A DNA stretch of 49,477 bases from Phycisphaerae bacterium (GCA_025936175.1 JAICTV010000010.1:1-49477), one strand, 5' to 3'. Positions 16,672-24,625 are shown, counted from the stretch's first letter. Made by a program: numbers and translations. The notes: generated by a model not told the origin, from the sequence alone.

Positions 16672-17469
16672 ATGCGAATGAAAACCTGCTGCGCTGCCGC
16701 CGTCGTCCTGATCGCCGCGGCGATCGCTCGCGCCGAGATCAAAACGCAGACCGTCGAGTACAAAGACGGCGATCAGACCCTCAAAGGCTTCCTCGCGTAC
16801 GACGACGCGGTCAAAGGCAAGCGGCCCGGCGTCGTGGTCGTCCACGAATGGTGGGGACTCAACGATTACATCCAGTCCCGTTGTAAACAGCTCGCGGAGC
16901 TGGGCTACGTCGCCTTCGCCGGCGATATCTACGGCGACGGTTTCAGCACCGCCGACCCGAAGGTCGCGCAGCAGAAGATGAACGAAGCCGTCAACAAGGG
17001 CTGGCGGCGGACGCGCGGCAAGCTCGCGATCGAACAGCTTAAGAAGGAGGCGCACGTCGATTCGGACAACCTCGCCGCCATCGGATACTGCTTCGGCGGA
17101 GCGACGGTGCTCGAGATGGCGCGGGCGGGCGACGATCTCAAAGGCGTCGTCGCCTTCCACGGCATCCTCTCGACCGATCAGCCGGCGGAGAAGGGGAAGA
17201 TCAAGGCCAAGGTTCTGGCCCTCAACGGCATGGCCGACCCGTTCGTGCCGAAAGAACAGATCGAGGCCTTCCAAAAAGAGATGGACGCCGCCGGCGTCGA
17301 TGTGAAGATAGTGAACTATCCCGGCGCCAAGCACGCCTTCACCAATCCCAACGCCGACAAGTTCGGCATCGACGGAATCGCGTATAACAAGGAGGCGGAC
17401 GAAAAATCCTGGCGTGAGATGAAGGAGTTTTTCGCAATGATCTTCGGTGCGGCGGCATCCAAGGGTTAA
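16672..17469 (+). CDS. Dienelactone hydrolase family protein, exported
   Basis: A 265-residue paralogue of the hydrolase at 14864, with an added signal peptide (MRMKTCCAAAVVLIAAAIAR). The active-site set is Glu59 in HEWWG, Cys140 in GYCFGG, Asp189 in NGMADPF and His221 in AKHAFTNP. An exported copy suggests action on extracellular or periplasmic esters. The ATG at 16672 is supported by GGGAAGGA upstream; the second ATG at 16678 is an alternative. It diverges from the secreted esterase. Confidence 0.92.
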   Translation: MRMKTCCAAAVVLIAAAIARAEIKTQTVEYKDGDQTLKGFLAYDDAVKGKRPGVVVVHEWWGLNDYIQSRCKQLAELGYVAFAGDIYGDGFSTADPKVAQQKMNEAVNKGWRRTRGKLAIEQLKKEAHVDSDNLAAIGYCFGGATVLEMARAGDDLKGVVAFHGILSTDQPAEKGKIKAKVLALNGMADPFVPKEQIEAFQKEMDAAGVDVKIVNYPGAKHAFTNPNADKFGIDGIAYNKEADEKSWREMKEFFAMIFGAAASKG

Positions 17470-17548
17470 GATTCATCCGCCGCAACAAATCGCGCCGATG
17501 AGCGTTTAAGAGAGTGAGTCGCTAAACCAACTGTAAAGGGCATCGCAA

Positions 17549-17830
17549 ATGCGCTCGAAATTATTCGCCGTTCTGGTCATGATCGGCTTCATCGCCTCCG
17601 CGTCGGCGGCACCCGCGCTCGCTGCGCCGCGGACACTCGGCGCGGCGGCGGTCAAACCCGCCACTCCGACCGCCGCAAAGACCGGCGGGAACAAGCACAA
17701 GAAGCAGCACAAGCAGAAGCAGCACAAGAAGGTGATTCGGGTGAAGAAGCATCGCAAGCATCGCCGTCACCACAAGAAGCATCACAAGAAAGTGACCGTG
17801 ACCACGATCACGCCGGGCGCGAAGAGCTGA
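17549..17830 (+). CDS. Small secreted Lys/His-rich protein
   Basis: A 93-residue protein with a clear signal peptide (residues 1-26, ending ALAAP). The mature part has an Ala/Thr/Pro linker and then about 35 residues that are nearly all Lys, His, Arg and Gln (for example HKKQHKQKQHKK, then HRRHHKKHH). It ends VTVTTITPGAKS. No family recognised. Such a tail could bind metal, nucleic acid or anionic polymer; this is inference from composition. It stands alone, followed by a terminator-like hairpin. Confidence 0.75.
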   Translation: MRSKLFAVLVMIGFIASASAAPALAAPRTLGAAAVKPATPTAAKTGGNKHKKQHKQKQHKKVIRVKKHRKHRRHHKKHHKKVTVTTITPGAKS

Positions 17831-17894
17831 CCGGCGCGCTTTTGCGCGATCGCATCCTTTCGGGCGCGGTTACATCCCGAACGTGCTGATGAAA

Positions 17895-17914
17895 CCCCAT
17901 GCTTCCGCGTGGGG
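17895..17914 (+). terminator. Candidate intrinsic terminator
   Basis: An eight-pair stem CCCCATGC/GCGTGGGG (one G-T pair) with loop TTCC, followed by CTATCATTTT, 65 bases after the Lys/His-rich gene. The T run is interrupted. Confidence 0.45.
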
Positions 17915-17964
17915 CTATCATTTTGCGCCTGAGTGATCCAACGGACCTCCGCCGCCTGCTTGCC

Positions 17965-19401
17965 TCACCTGCGCGCGGTTTGATCAAGCACTCGTACCGC
18001 CGAGGCGCGGACCTCCCACGAATCGTCCTTCTCGCACGCCTGCTCTAGCCGCTCGCGCATCCGCGGGGAGATGATCCCGCGCCCCATCGTCTGCACCGCC
18101 GCGAGGCGGACGCGCGGCTCGGGGTCGTCCATCGCCGCCAGGATTAGATCGATGCGGCCGGCGGCGCCGCGGAGGTACGGCAGCAATCGAACGCTGAGCG
18201 CCCGCTCGCTGGAAAAGCTCGATGAAAGTCCCGTGAGCAATGGCGAATGCTCGCGGTCCCACAGCTCGGTCACGCCGTTGCGGATGGTTTCACGCACCTG
18301 GTCGTCGGCGTCATCGAGCATCAGCGCCAGATCTTCGACCCCCGCCGCGGAATCGTGCGCCAGCCGCTGAGCGATCAAACGCCGCAGTTGCACGCTCGGC
18401 CCGCGCAGTTGGGCCTGTTGGAACAGAGGATCGTAGACGCACAGCGACACCAGCGCCGTCAGCGCCGGATCGCAAACGTAGCGATCAGGATCGTCTGCGA
18501 GGACCAAAAGCGGCGCGACGGCGCGTGGCTGATTCAGTGTCATCTGCGCCAGCGCCGCCGAGATCGTCCGCCGCACCAGGGGCGAGGGATCACGCACCGC
18601 CTTGGCCATCTCGGCGATGCCGGCGGCGCTGGTCGCGCCGAGGCCGATCTGCACGGCGGCCAGCGCTTTGCGATCGCCTTCCCGCGCCAGCGCGAGCATG
18701 TCCGGCACCGCATCCGCTGAAGGTTTCGGCAGCTTGCACACCGCCGTGATCGCGGCCACGCGCACACTGGCACTATCGGCTCGCGCCGCCCGCAGCAGAA
18801 CCGCTTCGAGGGACGTGTCCTTCGCCGCCGCCGCGCCGAGCACTTCGATCGCATCGAGCTTCCGCCAATCGCTCGACCCGCGCAGCGCGACGTCGATGAC
18901 GATCTGGAGCGCTTGCGGATTGGGACGAACGTGGATGAGGAACGCGGCCGCCGCGGGTCCGGCTCGATCATCGTCCAGCAGCCTCGCCGCCGCCGGCGTC
19001 GCAAGGGCGGCGGCCGCGCCGATGCGATCGAGCGCGCGCAGCGCCGCAATGCGTCCGGCGGCGTTGTCGTCGCGGGCGGCTAATCGCTCCGCCAGCGCCT
19101 TCACCGCGGCCGGGCTGCCGATGCCGGCGAGCGCTTCGACCGCCGCGCCTTGCGCTTTCTCCCGGTCGAGCTGCTCGATCGCCGGCGCAATCCCGTCGTC
19201 GCCGAACAGCGGCAGCGTGTCAATTGCCTTCACCCGCAGCGTGGTGTCCTCGCTCGCCAGGGCGACGACCCAGTAGTCGATCGAATGTCCCTCAATGACC
19301 CGGCTGCTGCGGGTGTGTGCAATCAACAATGCGACAACCCCGCCCCCCAACAGCGTCCCGACCGCGACGGCAGCGAGGATGACCGCGACGCGCTCGCGCA
19401 T
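17965..19401 (-). CDS. HEAT-repeat protein with one membrane anchor
   Basis: A 478-residue protein. One transmembrane helix near the N-terminus (VAVILAAVAVGTLLGGGVVALL) is followed by about ten alpha-helical HEAT or PBS-lyase-like repeats (AVEALAGIGSPAAVKALAER; PRVRLAAVQTMG). Such repeats form a protein-binding solenoid, and this one would face the periplasm or cytoplasm depending on topology. The ATG at 19401 is preferred over the TTG at 19410. No partner is evident nearby. Confidence 0.85.
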   Translation of the reverse strand: MRERVAVILAAVAVGTLLGGGVVALLIAHTRSSRVIEGHSIDYWVVALASEDTTLRVKAIDTLPLFGDDGIAPAIEQLDREKAQGAAVEALAGIGSPAAVKALAERLAARDDNAAGRIAALRALDRIGAAAALATPAAARLLDDDRAGPAAAAFLIHVRPNPQALQIVIDVALRGSSDWRKLDAIEVLGAAAAKDTSLEAVLLRAARADSASVRVAAITAVCKLPKPSADAVPDMLALAREGDRKALAAVQIGLGATSAAGIAEMAKAVRDPSPLVRRTISAALAQMTLNQPRAVAPLLVLADDPDRYVCDPALTALVSLCVYDPLFQQAQLRGPSVQLRRLIAQRLAHDSAAGVEDLALMLDDADDQVRETIRNGVTELWDREHSPLLTGLSSSFSSERALSVRLLPYLRGAAGRIDLILAAMDDPEPRVRLAAVQTMGRGIISPRMRERLEQACEKDDSWEVRASAVRVLDQTARR

Positions 19402-19689
19402 CGTCCACAAATGCTACCGCACGGGACCTTCGCCGACTAAGGGTTCTTGCCCCGGCACACCTCCGCCAACCATCAGCACCTGACTTGCTCGTACGCGCAT
19501 TCGATCGCCCCGCCGTGCCGGGCTCGGCGTGTGCGCAGGCGCAAGACCGCCGGCAGTCGAGCGAATCAAGCGCGTCGGATGCGGACGGGGAATTGCTTCA
19601 ATGGGCTTCACCTAGAGCTTCGGGGATCGACGTGTTTGGCGCGAGATTTGTATGTCCGCGGGAAACACCCTTTCGGAAGGAGCCAACCG

Positions 19690-19980
19690 ATGAACCGTCT
19701 GACGACGATCCTGGCGACGACAATCGTGGCCGCAGGCCTGATCAGCTGCGAGAGCTCGGTGCTGGTGAACAATCGCCCGGATCGCGCGGGCCCGAGTGAA
19801 GACGCGGCGTCGCCCGCCGACCAGTCTCAACCGGCCAGCGCGACGTTCCGCGGCGACAACGCCACGATCGAATCCCGGACGTCCGCCGCCACAACGCGAC
19901 CGTCGGTGAACACCGACGCCACTCCGGCAGACCAGACGGTGCACACGAAGAACACGCGCATCGAAAGCCACAGCGACTAA
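19690..19980 (+). CDS. Small lipoprotein
   Basis: A 96-residue protein with lipoprotein signal MNRLTTILATTIVAAGLISC; the cysteine at 20 is the lipidation site. The mature part is polar and low-complexity, rich in Ala, Ser, Thr and Asp. No family recognised. GGAAGGAG lies eight bases before the ATG, a strong ribosome site that rejects the longer open frame from 19447. A second tiny lipoprotein gene begins four bases after the stop, so the two probably form an operon. Confidence 0.75.
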   Translation: MNRLTTILATTIVAAGLISCESSVLVNNRPDRAGPSEDAASPADQSQPASATFRGDNATIESRTSAATTRPSVNTDATPADQTVHTKNTRIESHSD

Positions 19981-19984
19981 CGCG

Positions 19985-20167
19985 ATGATCCGTGCAACGT
20001 TGAAGGGGTCGCTCGTGTTGTTCGTGTCGATGCAAATCTGCACCGGCTGTCGTTCGGCGGTGATTGCCGAAGCGAACGACCCCCACACGCAGACCGTCGT
20101 GACGGTCGAGCATCGACCGACGACCAGCCCGAGCGACCCGCACTTGATCATCCGCGATCGCGAGTGA
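19985..20167 (+). CDS. Tiny putative lipoprotein
   Basis: A 60-residue protein. The N-terminus MIRATLKGSLVLFVSMQICTGC resembles a lipoprotein signal, with cysteine 22 after Gly. The short mature part is polar. It starts four bases after the preceding lipoprotein gene on the same strand, which suggests a two-gene unit. Both mature regions have similar polar, Thr-rich composition. No function can be assigned. Confidence 0.55.
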   Translation: MIRATLKGSLVLFVSMQICTGCRSAVIAEANDPHTQTVVTVEHRPTTSPSDPHLIIRDRE

Positions 20168-20227
20168 CGTGGTGTCGCTCGGGGCCCTTGGTAGATCGTC
20201 GTGTGGAAGCCATGCATTCGCCGTTAT

Positions 20228-20418
20228 GTCGTGCTGAGAGGGTGTTTAAGAAGATCACACGCCCGCGAAGCATCTGCGTTCACCTGCGCCAGATCTTCGC
20301 GACTACGCTCAGGATGACACGCCTTGCGGCATTCTCGGCTTTGTAAATAAACACCCTCTCAGGTACTCCGAAGCATCTGGCCTTCGGAGCCCGATCCTTC
20401 GGAGTACTTCAGGATGAC
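20228..20418. repeat. Long palindrome, family A, copy 5, split by an insertion
   Basis: The outer left end GTCGTGCTGA (20228-20237) and the outer remainder GGTACTCCGAAG... to AGGATGAC (20362-20418) would join into an ordinary family A copy. A 127-base element lies between them. It is located between the convergent lipoprotein (20167) and thioredoxin (20439) stops. Confidence 0.85.
20235..20361. mobile_element. MITE-like element inside a palindrome
   Basis: 127 bases with perfect 14-base terminal inverted repeats, TGAGAGGGTGTTTA and TAAACACCCTCTCA. There is no coding capacity. The GAGGGTGTTTA end resembles ends I recall for some IS5-family elements, so it may be a non-autonomous derivative. 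The interior carries part of another family A palindrome (AAGCATCTGCG and CTCAGGATGAC). No clear target duplication is visible. Confidence 0.7.
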
Positions 20419-20438
20419 ACGGATCGCACAGCGTCGAA

Positions 20439-20894
20439 TTATCGTGCGTGTTGCGCGAGGCGCGCTTCGATCGCGGGCTTGGGCTGCAGGCCGACCAGTT
20501 GATCGACCAGTCGGCCCTGTTTGAAGATCAAAAGCGTGGGGATGGAGCTGATCTGAAATCGGGCGGCGGTCTGGGGATGTCGATCGGTATCCAGCTTGGC
20601 GACGATCCACCGCCCCGCCGATTCACCGGCCAGGGCGTCGATCGTGGGCGCGAGCATCCGGCACGGCCCGCACCACGCCGCCCAGCAATCCACCAGCACC
20701 GGCTTCTCGCCGGCGCCCGCGAGGAACGAGGCGAAGTTGGCGTCGGTCAGTTCGACGGGATGTCCGTCGTCTGTAGTCGACGAAGGCGAGGGAAGTTTCG
20801 TCCCGCATCGACCGCAGACCGGCTGCTTCGTCGCCGCCGCCCGCTCGTCGACGCGGTTCTTCGCTCCGCAATTGGGACAGGTGACGATGGTCAT
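20439..20894 (-). CDS. trxC: Thioredoxin 2 (TrxC-like)
   Basis: A 151-residue thioredoxin with an N-terminal zinc ribbon (Cys6, Cys9, Cys27, Cys30 in CPNCG and CGRCG) and the active site WCGPC (74-78), plus the cis-proline loop SIPTLLIFKQG. This is the TrxC layout, a cytoplasmic disulfide reductase tied to oxidative stress in other bacteria. The start at 20894 (MTIVTCPNCG) fits the family; the longer frame reads into the palindrome upstream. It is followed by family A copy 5. Confidence 0.93.
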   Translation of the reverse strand: MTIVTCPNCGAKNRVDERAAATKQPVCGRCGTKLPSPSSTTDDGHPVELTDANFASFLAGAGEKPVLVDCWAAWCGPCRMLAPTIDALAGESAGRWIVAKLDTDRHPQTAARFQISSIPTLLIFKQGRLVDQLVGLQPKPAIEARLAQHAR

Positions 20895-20943
20895 AACGGC
20901 ACGCGATTGTCGCTCGTCATGCCGATGGCGCGAACGCTCGTTT

Positions 20944-21041
20944 CGTGGCTTGGGCGTCTCGCCCGAGCGATCGCGGCGTGAGCCGCAGATCTCGAAACGC
21001 GCCGCTCCGCTCGAATGCTCGGGCGAGACGCCCAAGCCACG
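20944..21041. repeat. Long palindrome, family B
   Basis: Arms CGTGGCTTGGGCGTCTCGCC (continuing CGAGC) and its reverse complement at 21017-21041 enclose about 48 bases. The sequence is unrelated to family A. It lies between the thioredoxin start and the stop of the TolB-like gene, both on the minus strand, so it falls in the 3' end of the latter. Confidence 0.9.
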
Positions 21042-21051
21042 TCCTTCTGCG

Positions 21052-22209
21052 TCACGCCCGGCGCGGCATGTGGAAGCGAGCGATGAAGACCTGCGTGGTC
21101 TTGGCCGCCGTGCGCTTGCTCGACCACATCAGATACTTCCCGTCCGGCGAGAAGACCGGGAGGCCGTCGAAGCCGTCGGTGAAGGTGATGCGGATCTTGT
21201 GCGACCCGTCCGAGCGCATCAGGTACAGCTCGTAGTTCGTGTGCCCGTGCGCGCTGGTCGCGTAGATGAGGTGCCGGCCGTCGGGATGCCAATACGGGCC
21301 CCAGTTGACGTTGTTGTCGCGCGTGAGCTGTCGCTCGTGCGCCAGGCCCGTGATGTTGCCGGCGCGATCGCGGACGACGTCCGCGACGAAGATTTGCAGC
21401 AGATCGTTGCCCGCGCGGTCGGAGCGATAGACGAGTTGCTTTCCGTTCGGCGAGAAGAATGCGCCGCCGTCGTAGCCCCTGGTATGGGTCAGTTGCACCA
21501 CGCCGCTGCCATCCGGCCGCATGACGTACAGCTCAAGGTCGCCGGTGCGGTTGGAGGTGAAGACAATCCACTTTCCGTCGGGCGAAAACGCGTCCTCGGC
21601 GTCGTAGGCATCATTTTGCGTCAGCGCATGCTGCGCGAGGTTCGTGCCCCTGGCCGGATCGACCGCGCGCACGGCCTGCTCCCACCCGTCGGCGCGATAG
21701 ATCTCCATCCCCGGCGGGAACTCCCACTTGTAGGTCCCGCTCGAGCGCTGATAGCCCGCCGCCGAAGTCGTGGGTTGCGTGCCCGCCGGTGCTCGCGAAC
21801 CGGTCGACGCGAAGATCAGCGTGTTCCCATCGGGCGAGAAGAACCCGCACGTGTTGTTCGATCCCGCCGGCGTGATCCGGACAGGCTGACTGATCGCGAC
21901 GGCGTCATCGGACTGCTTCTTCGCCAGCGTCCGCGCCACGTACATCTGGTAATCGCTCTCGCCTTTGGGCGTCGCCTGGAAGACGATCCAGTCCATCCTG
22001 GGCGCGAAGTACGCCTCGCCCGCGCGACTGAATCCGTCGGTAAGCTGCGTCACCCCGGTCAAGATTTCACTCTCGCCGGCCGGCGGATTCTGCGGCGGCG
22101 TCTGACTCGCGCGCCCGCCGCCGCCCGCGCAACCCGCGCCGCAGACGAGAATCAGGCTCGACAGGAGAAAAACCTGTGGCAAGATAATTGCGGATCTCAC
22201 ACGCGTCAT
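21052..22209 (-). CDS. TolB-like beta-propeller lipoprotein
   Basis: A 385-residue protein with lipoprotein signal (SSLILVCGAGC, cysteine 27). The mature part holds repeated PD40/WD40-like blades: FFSPDGNTLIFAS, AFSPDGKWIVFTSNRTGDLELYVM, FFSPNGKQLVYRS, WHPDGRHLIYAT and VFSPDGKYLMWSS. This resembles the TolB propeller but lacks the TolB N-terminal domain. It probably acts in the periplasm as a binding platform. No Tol-Pal genes are nearby. A family B palindrome follows the stop. Confidence 0.9.
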   Translation of the reverse strand: MTRVRSAIILPQVFLLSSLILVCGAGCAGGGGRASQTPPQNPPAGESEILTGVTQLTDGFSRAGEAYFAPRMDWIVFQATPKGESDYQMYVARTLAKKQSDDAVAISQPVRITPAGSNNTCGFFSPDGNTLIFASTGSRAPAGTQPTTSAAGYQRSSGTYKWEFPPGMEIYRADGWEQAVRAVDPARGTNLAQHALTQNDAYDAEDAFSPDGKWIVFTSNRTGDLELYVMRPDGSGVVQLTHTRGYDGGAFFSPNGKQLVYRSDRAGNDLLQIFVADVVRDRAGNITGLAHERQLTRDNNVNWGPYWHPDGRHLIYATSAHGHTNYELYLMRSDGSHKIRITFTDGFDGLPVFSPDGKYLMWSSKRTAAKTTQVFIARFHMPRRA

Positions 22210-22364
22210 GCCCGATATGGTAGAAGACGCAAGCGCCGGTTAGCCAGTCATGTGGGTGGTCGTCGAGCGGCGGCAGCATTGAAGGGACGCGAGGGTCGTC
22301 GTTATTTGCCAGACGCGGGCAACGGCAGGTTGGTCGTGCCGGGGCCGCGCTGCAAGTCTATGAC

Positions 22365-23069
22365 TTGTTCAAGTCCGTGTTGTCACTGACACAACCCACC
22401 CGCGGCGCCGCAGGGAGGCGACGGTTCGTGGACGCGAAGTTGCGACAGCGCTTGAGCCGCGCCTTAGGCGTCGTGGACGACCACGGCACCGCGGGCGCGC
22501 GCCTCACCGATGACGCGCAGCGCCTCTGGCGGCGCGTGCAGGCGCTGCTCAAGCTCGGACTCCTGCCGGAAAACGCGGACCTGGAAGGCCTGGAGCTGGC
22601 CGTCTACGCGCTGCAGCTCCCGATGCGCTCCAACGCCAGCCTCCCGGCGGGAAAGCTCGGCCGCACGAATTTGCGCGATCGCACCGAGCAGGCGGCCGAG
22701 CTGCTGGTCAGCGCCGCCGGCAACGATGCGCCCGAAGAGCTGATCGACCGCGCCACCAACATCCTGCTGGCCATCCCCCATCGCGTCCCGGAGTACGAGG
22801 AAGCGAAGCTGCTGGCCGATGCGTTGAACCTCGACGACTTCGGCATCATCGGCTTCGTCAACCGCGCGATCCAGCTCGGCCGACAGGGCGACGGCGTCAG
22901 CCAGGTCGTCGATGCCAACCAGAAGCGCGAGACCTACGGCTACTGGGATGCCCGCCTGAAGGACGGTTTCCATTTCGAGCCCGTCCGCCGCATCGCCAAG
23001 CAGCGGCTCGAGCACTTGCGGCAGGTCGCCAAGCTCCTCGAAGATGAGCTGCGCGATGACCAGCCGTGA
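22365..23069 (+). CDS. Conserved-looking protein of unknown function
   Basis: A soluble helical protein of up to 234 residues (with starts TTG at 22365 or GTG at 22377 both possible, no ribosome site seen). It has an LLPENADLEGLELAVYALQLP segment and a C-terminal helix-rich region (EPVRRIAKQRLEHLRQVAKL). I recognise no family. Its end overlaps the amidohydrolase start by 14 to 26 bases on the same strand, so the two are likely co-translated and may be functionally linked. Confidence 0.75.
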   Translation: MFKSVLSLTQPTRGAAGRRRFVDAKLRQRLSRALGVVDDHGTAGARLTDDAQRLWRRVQALLKLGLLPENADLEGLELAVYALQLPMRSNASLPAGKLGRTNLRDRTEQAAELLVSAAGNDAPEELIDRATNILLAIPHRVPEYEEAKLLADALNLDDFGIIGFVNRAIQLGRQGDGVSQVVDANQKRETYGYWDARLKDGFHFEPVRRIAKQRLEHLRQVAKLLEDELRDDQP

Positions 23070-24429
23070 GCCGCCGCACAAGCTGTTACTAAGGGCCGAA
23101 TGGATCTGGCGCGGCGGGAGCGGTCCGGCGCTGCGCGATCGGGCGATCGTCGTCAACGACGGCCGCGTCATCGCCGTCCAAGAGGTCAAGTCCGCTGGCG
23201 ACGCTCATCCGGACGCAGAGACGATCGACTTCGGCGCCGCGATCGTCCTTCCCGGGCTGATCAACGCGCACACGCACCTCGAGCTGAGCGCCGCCGCGCC
23301 GGGAGAACGTCCCGCATCATTCGGCGAATGGATCCTCAGCCTCCCGCGCCGCATGGGACGCCAGACCAATCAAGACGCGGACGAGCTCTTCGCGCGATCC
23401 ACCCGCGCGGGCATCGAGCAGTGCCTGCGCTTTGGCGTCACGACGATCGGCGACATCTCCCAACAGATGCACGTGACGCGCCCGATCCTGCGCGATAGCC
23501 CGCTGCGCGCCGTGAGCTTCGGCGAGGTGCTCGGCCTGGCGCGCCGGCGCGACCGCTTCGAACAACTCCTGCCGCGCGCGATCGATGAGTCGCTCGCGAG
23601 CGAGAGACTGCAAATCGGCCTGACGCCGCACGCGCCGTACACCGTCGAGCCGCGCGACATCGAACGCTGCGCCCAGATCGCGCGGCAGCGCGCGCTCCCG
23701 CTGGCGATTCATCTCGCCGAGACGCCGGAGGAATCCGAAGTCATCCGCTCCCACACGGGAGCCTTCCAGGACATCTGGAAACTTCTGGGCTTCTGGGACG
23801 ATTTTCCGGGCGCCTTCGCCGGCTCCCCCGTCGCCTTCGCCCAGTCCCTCGGCCTGCTCGATCAGCCCACGCTCCTCGCCCACGTGAACTACTGCGACGA
23901 CGCCGACCTCGATCTCCTCGCCCGCGCCGCCGTCCGCGCCAGGGGGAGGAAAAGGGGACATCCAGAATATCCGGCGATGACGCCGTCGAATCCGAGCGCT
24001 GCTCCGCGGGATATTCTGGATGTCCCCTTTTCCGCAGCCAGCGTCGTCTACTGCCCGCGCACGCACGCCTACTTCGGCCACCCGCCGCACCGCTGGCGCG
24101 AGATGCTCTCGCGCGGCATCAACGTCGCCGTCGGCACCGACAGCTGCGCCAGCTCCCCGGACCTGAACCTGGTCGATGACCTCCGCGTGCTCCACGAGAT
24201 CGCCCCGGAGCACCCGGTCGAATCGCTCTGGCAACTGGCGACCACCAACGCCGCCAAGGCGATCCAATGGAAGGGCGACGTGAATGAGCTTGCGGACTTC
24301 ACCCTCTTCGACGTCGCGACGAATGACCCCCTCCGTGAGATCCTCGAATCTCCCGATCGTCTACCCCGCGAGATCTGGATGGCCGGCGTGAAGCAACCGA
24401 TTGCCGCGATGAAAACAACGGTTCGATAA
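23044..24429 (+). CDS. Amidohydrolase (SsnA/chlorohydrolase type) with a repeat-derived insert
   Basis: A 461-residue metal-dependent hydrolase. Metal ligands are His76 and His78 in NAHTHLE, His223 in AIHLAE, His280 in LAHVNY and an Asp in VGTDSCASS. These match deaminase or chlorohydrolase-like enzymes of COG0402. Residues 302-330 are encoded by a perfect palindrome that I do not expect in the family, between LLARAAVRARG and ASVVYCPRTHAYFGH. The insert is open in frame, so the protein may stay functional if it forms a surface loop. Starts at 23044 and 23056 are both in frame and overlap the upstream gene. Confidence 0.9.
   Translation: MSCAMTSREPPHKLLLRAEWIWRGGSGPALRDRAIVVNDGRVIAVQEVKSAGDAHPDAETIDFGAAIVLPGLINAHTHLELSAAAPGERPASFGEWILSLPRRMGRQTNQDADELFARSTRAGIEQCLRFGVTTIGDISQQMHVTRPILRDSPLRAVSFGEVLGLARRRDRFEQLLPRAIDESLASERLQIGLTPHAPYTVEPRDIERCAQIARQRALPLAIHLAETPEESEVIRSHTGAFQDIWKLLGFWDDFPGAFAGSPVAFAQSLGLLDQPTLLAHVNYCDDADLDLLARAAVRARGRKRGHPEYPAMTPSNPSAAPRDILDVPFSAASVVYCPRTHAYFGHPPHRWREMLSRGINVAVGTDSCASSPDLNLVDDLRVLHEIAPEHPVESLWQLATTNAAKAIQWKGDVNELADFTLFDVATNDPLREILESPDRLPREIWMAGVKQPIAAMKTTVR
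23948..24033. repeat. Palindrome inside the amidohydrolase gene, family C
   Basis: Perfect 25-base arms, beginning GGAAAAGGGGACATCCAG at 23948-23972 and repeated in reverse complement at 24009-24033, separated by 36 bases. The whole element is translated without a stop. It resembles REP-type palindromes rather than an IS, and has no coding capacity of its own. Confidence 0.93.
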
Positions 24430-24520
24430 AATCGCCTCCGCCGCGCTGCGGCGCGTGGGGCCGAGAAATTCGGCCGTCCCGCGGCTGCGGGAAGAACACA
24501 TTCAGTCGCGTGAGTCTTTC

Positions 24521-24625
24521 CCCCCCGGGAATGCGCCGCTCATTCCCGGGAATGCGCCGTCCATCCCCGGGAATGCCGCCCTCATTCCCGGGCGCGAGCC
24601 GGTCGTTCCAAGGAATGCGCGGGCG
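24521..24625. repeat. 21-base tandem repeat, about 4.5 units
   Basis: CCCGGG cores at 24524, 24545, 24566 and 24587 and a degenerate CCAAGG at 24608 recur with exact 21-base spacing. Most units include the palindrome CATTCCCGGGAATG or a close variant. In the open frame it reads as a heptad PGNAPLI, but that frame is probably not translated. The array is upstream of the membrane protein at 24722. It could be a protein-binding array or merely expanded sequence. Confidence 0.85.

Noticed and set aside
19411-19689. Possible gene in the gap between the HEAT-repeat gene and the first lipoprotein
   Set aside because: Open frames here have no ribosome site or recognisable product. I see only the ribosome site of the lipoprotein at its end.
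24521-24625. Short CRISPR-like array
   Set aside because: The units are contiguous with no spacers of constant length and variable sequence, and no cas genes are present.
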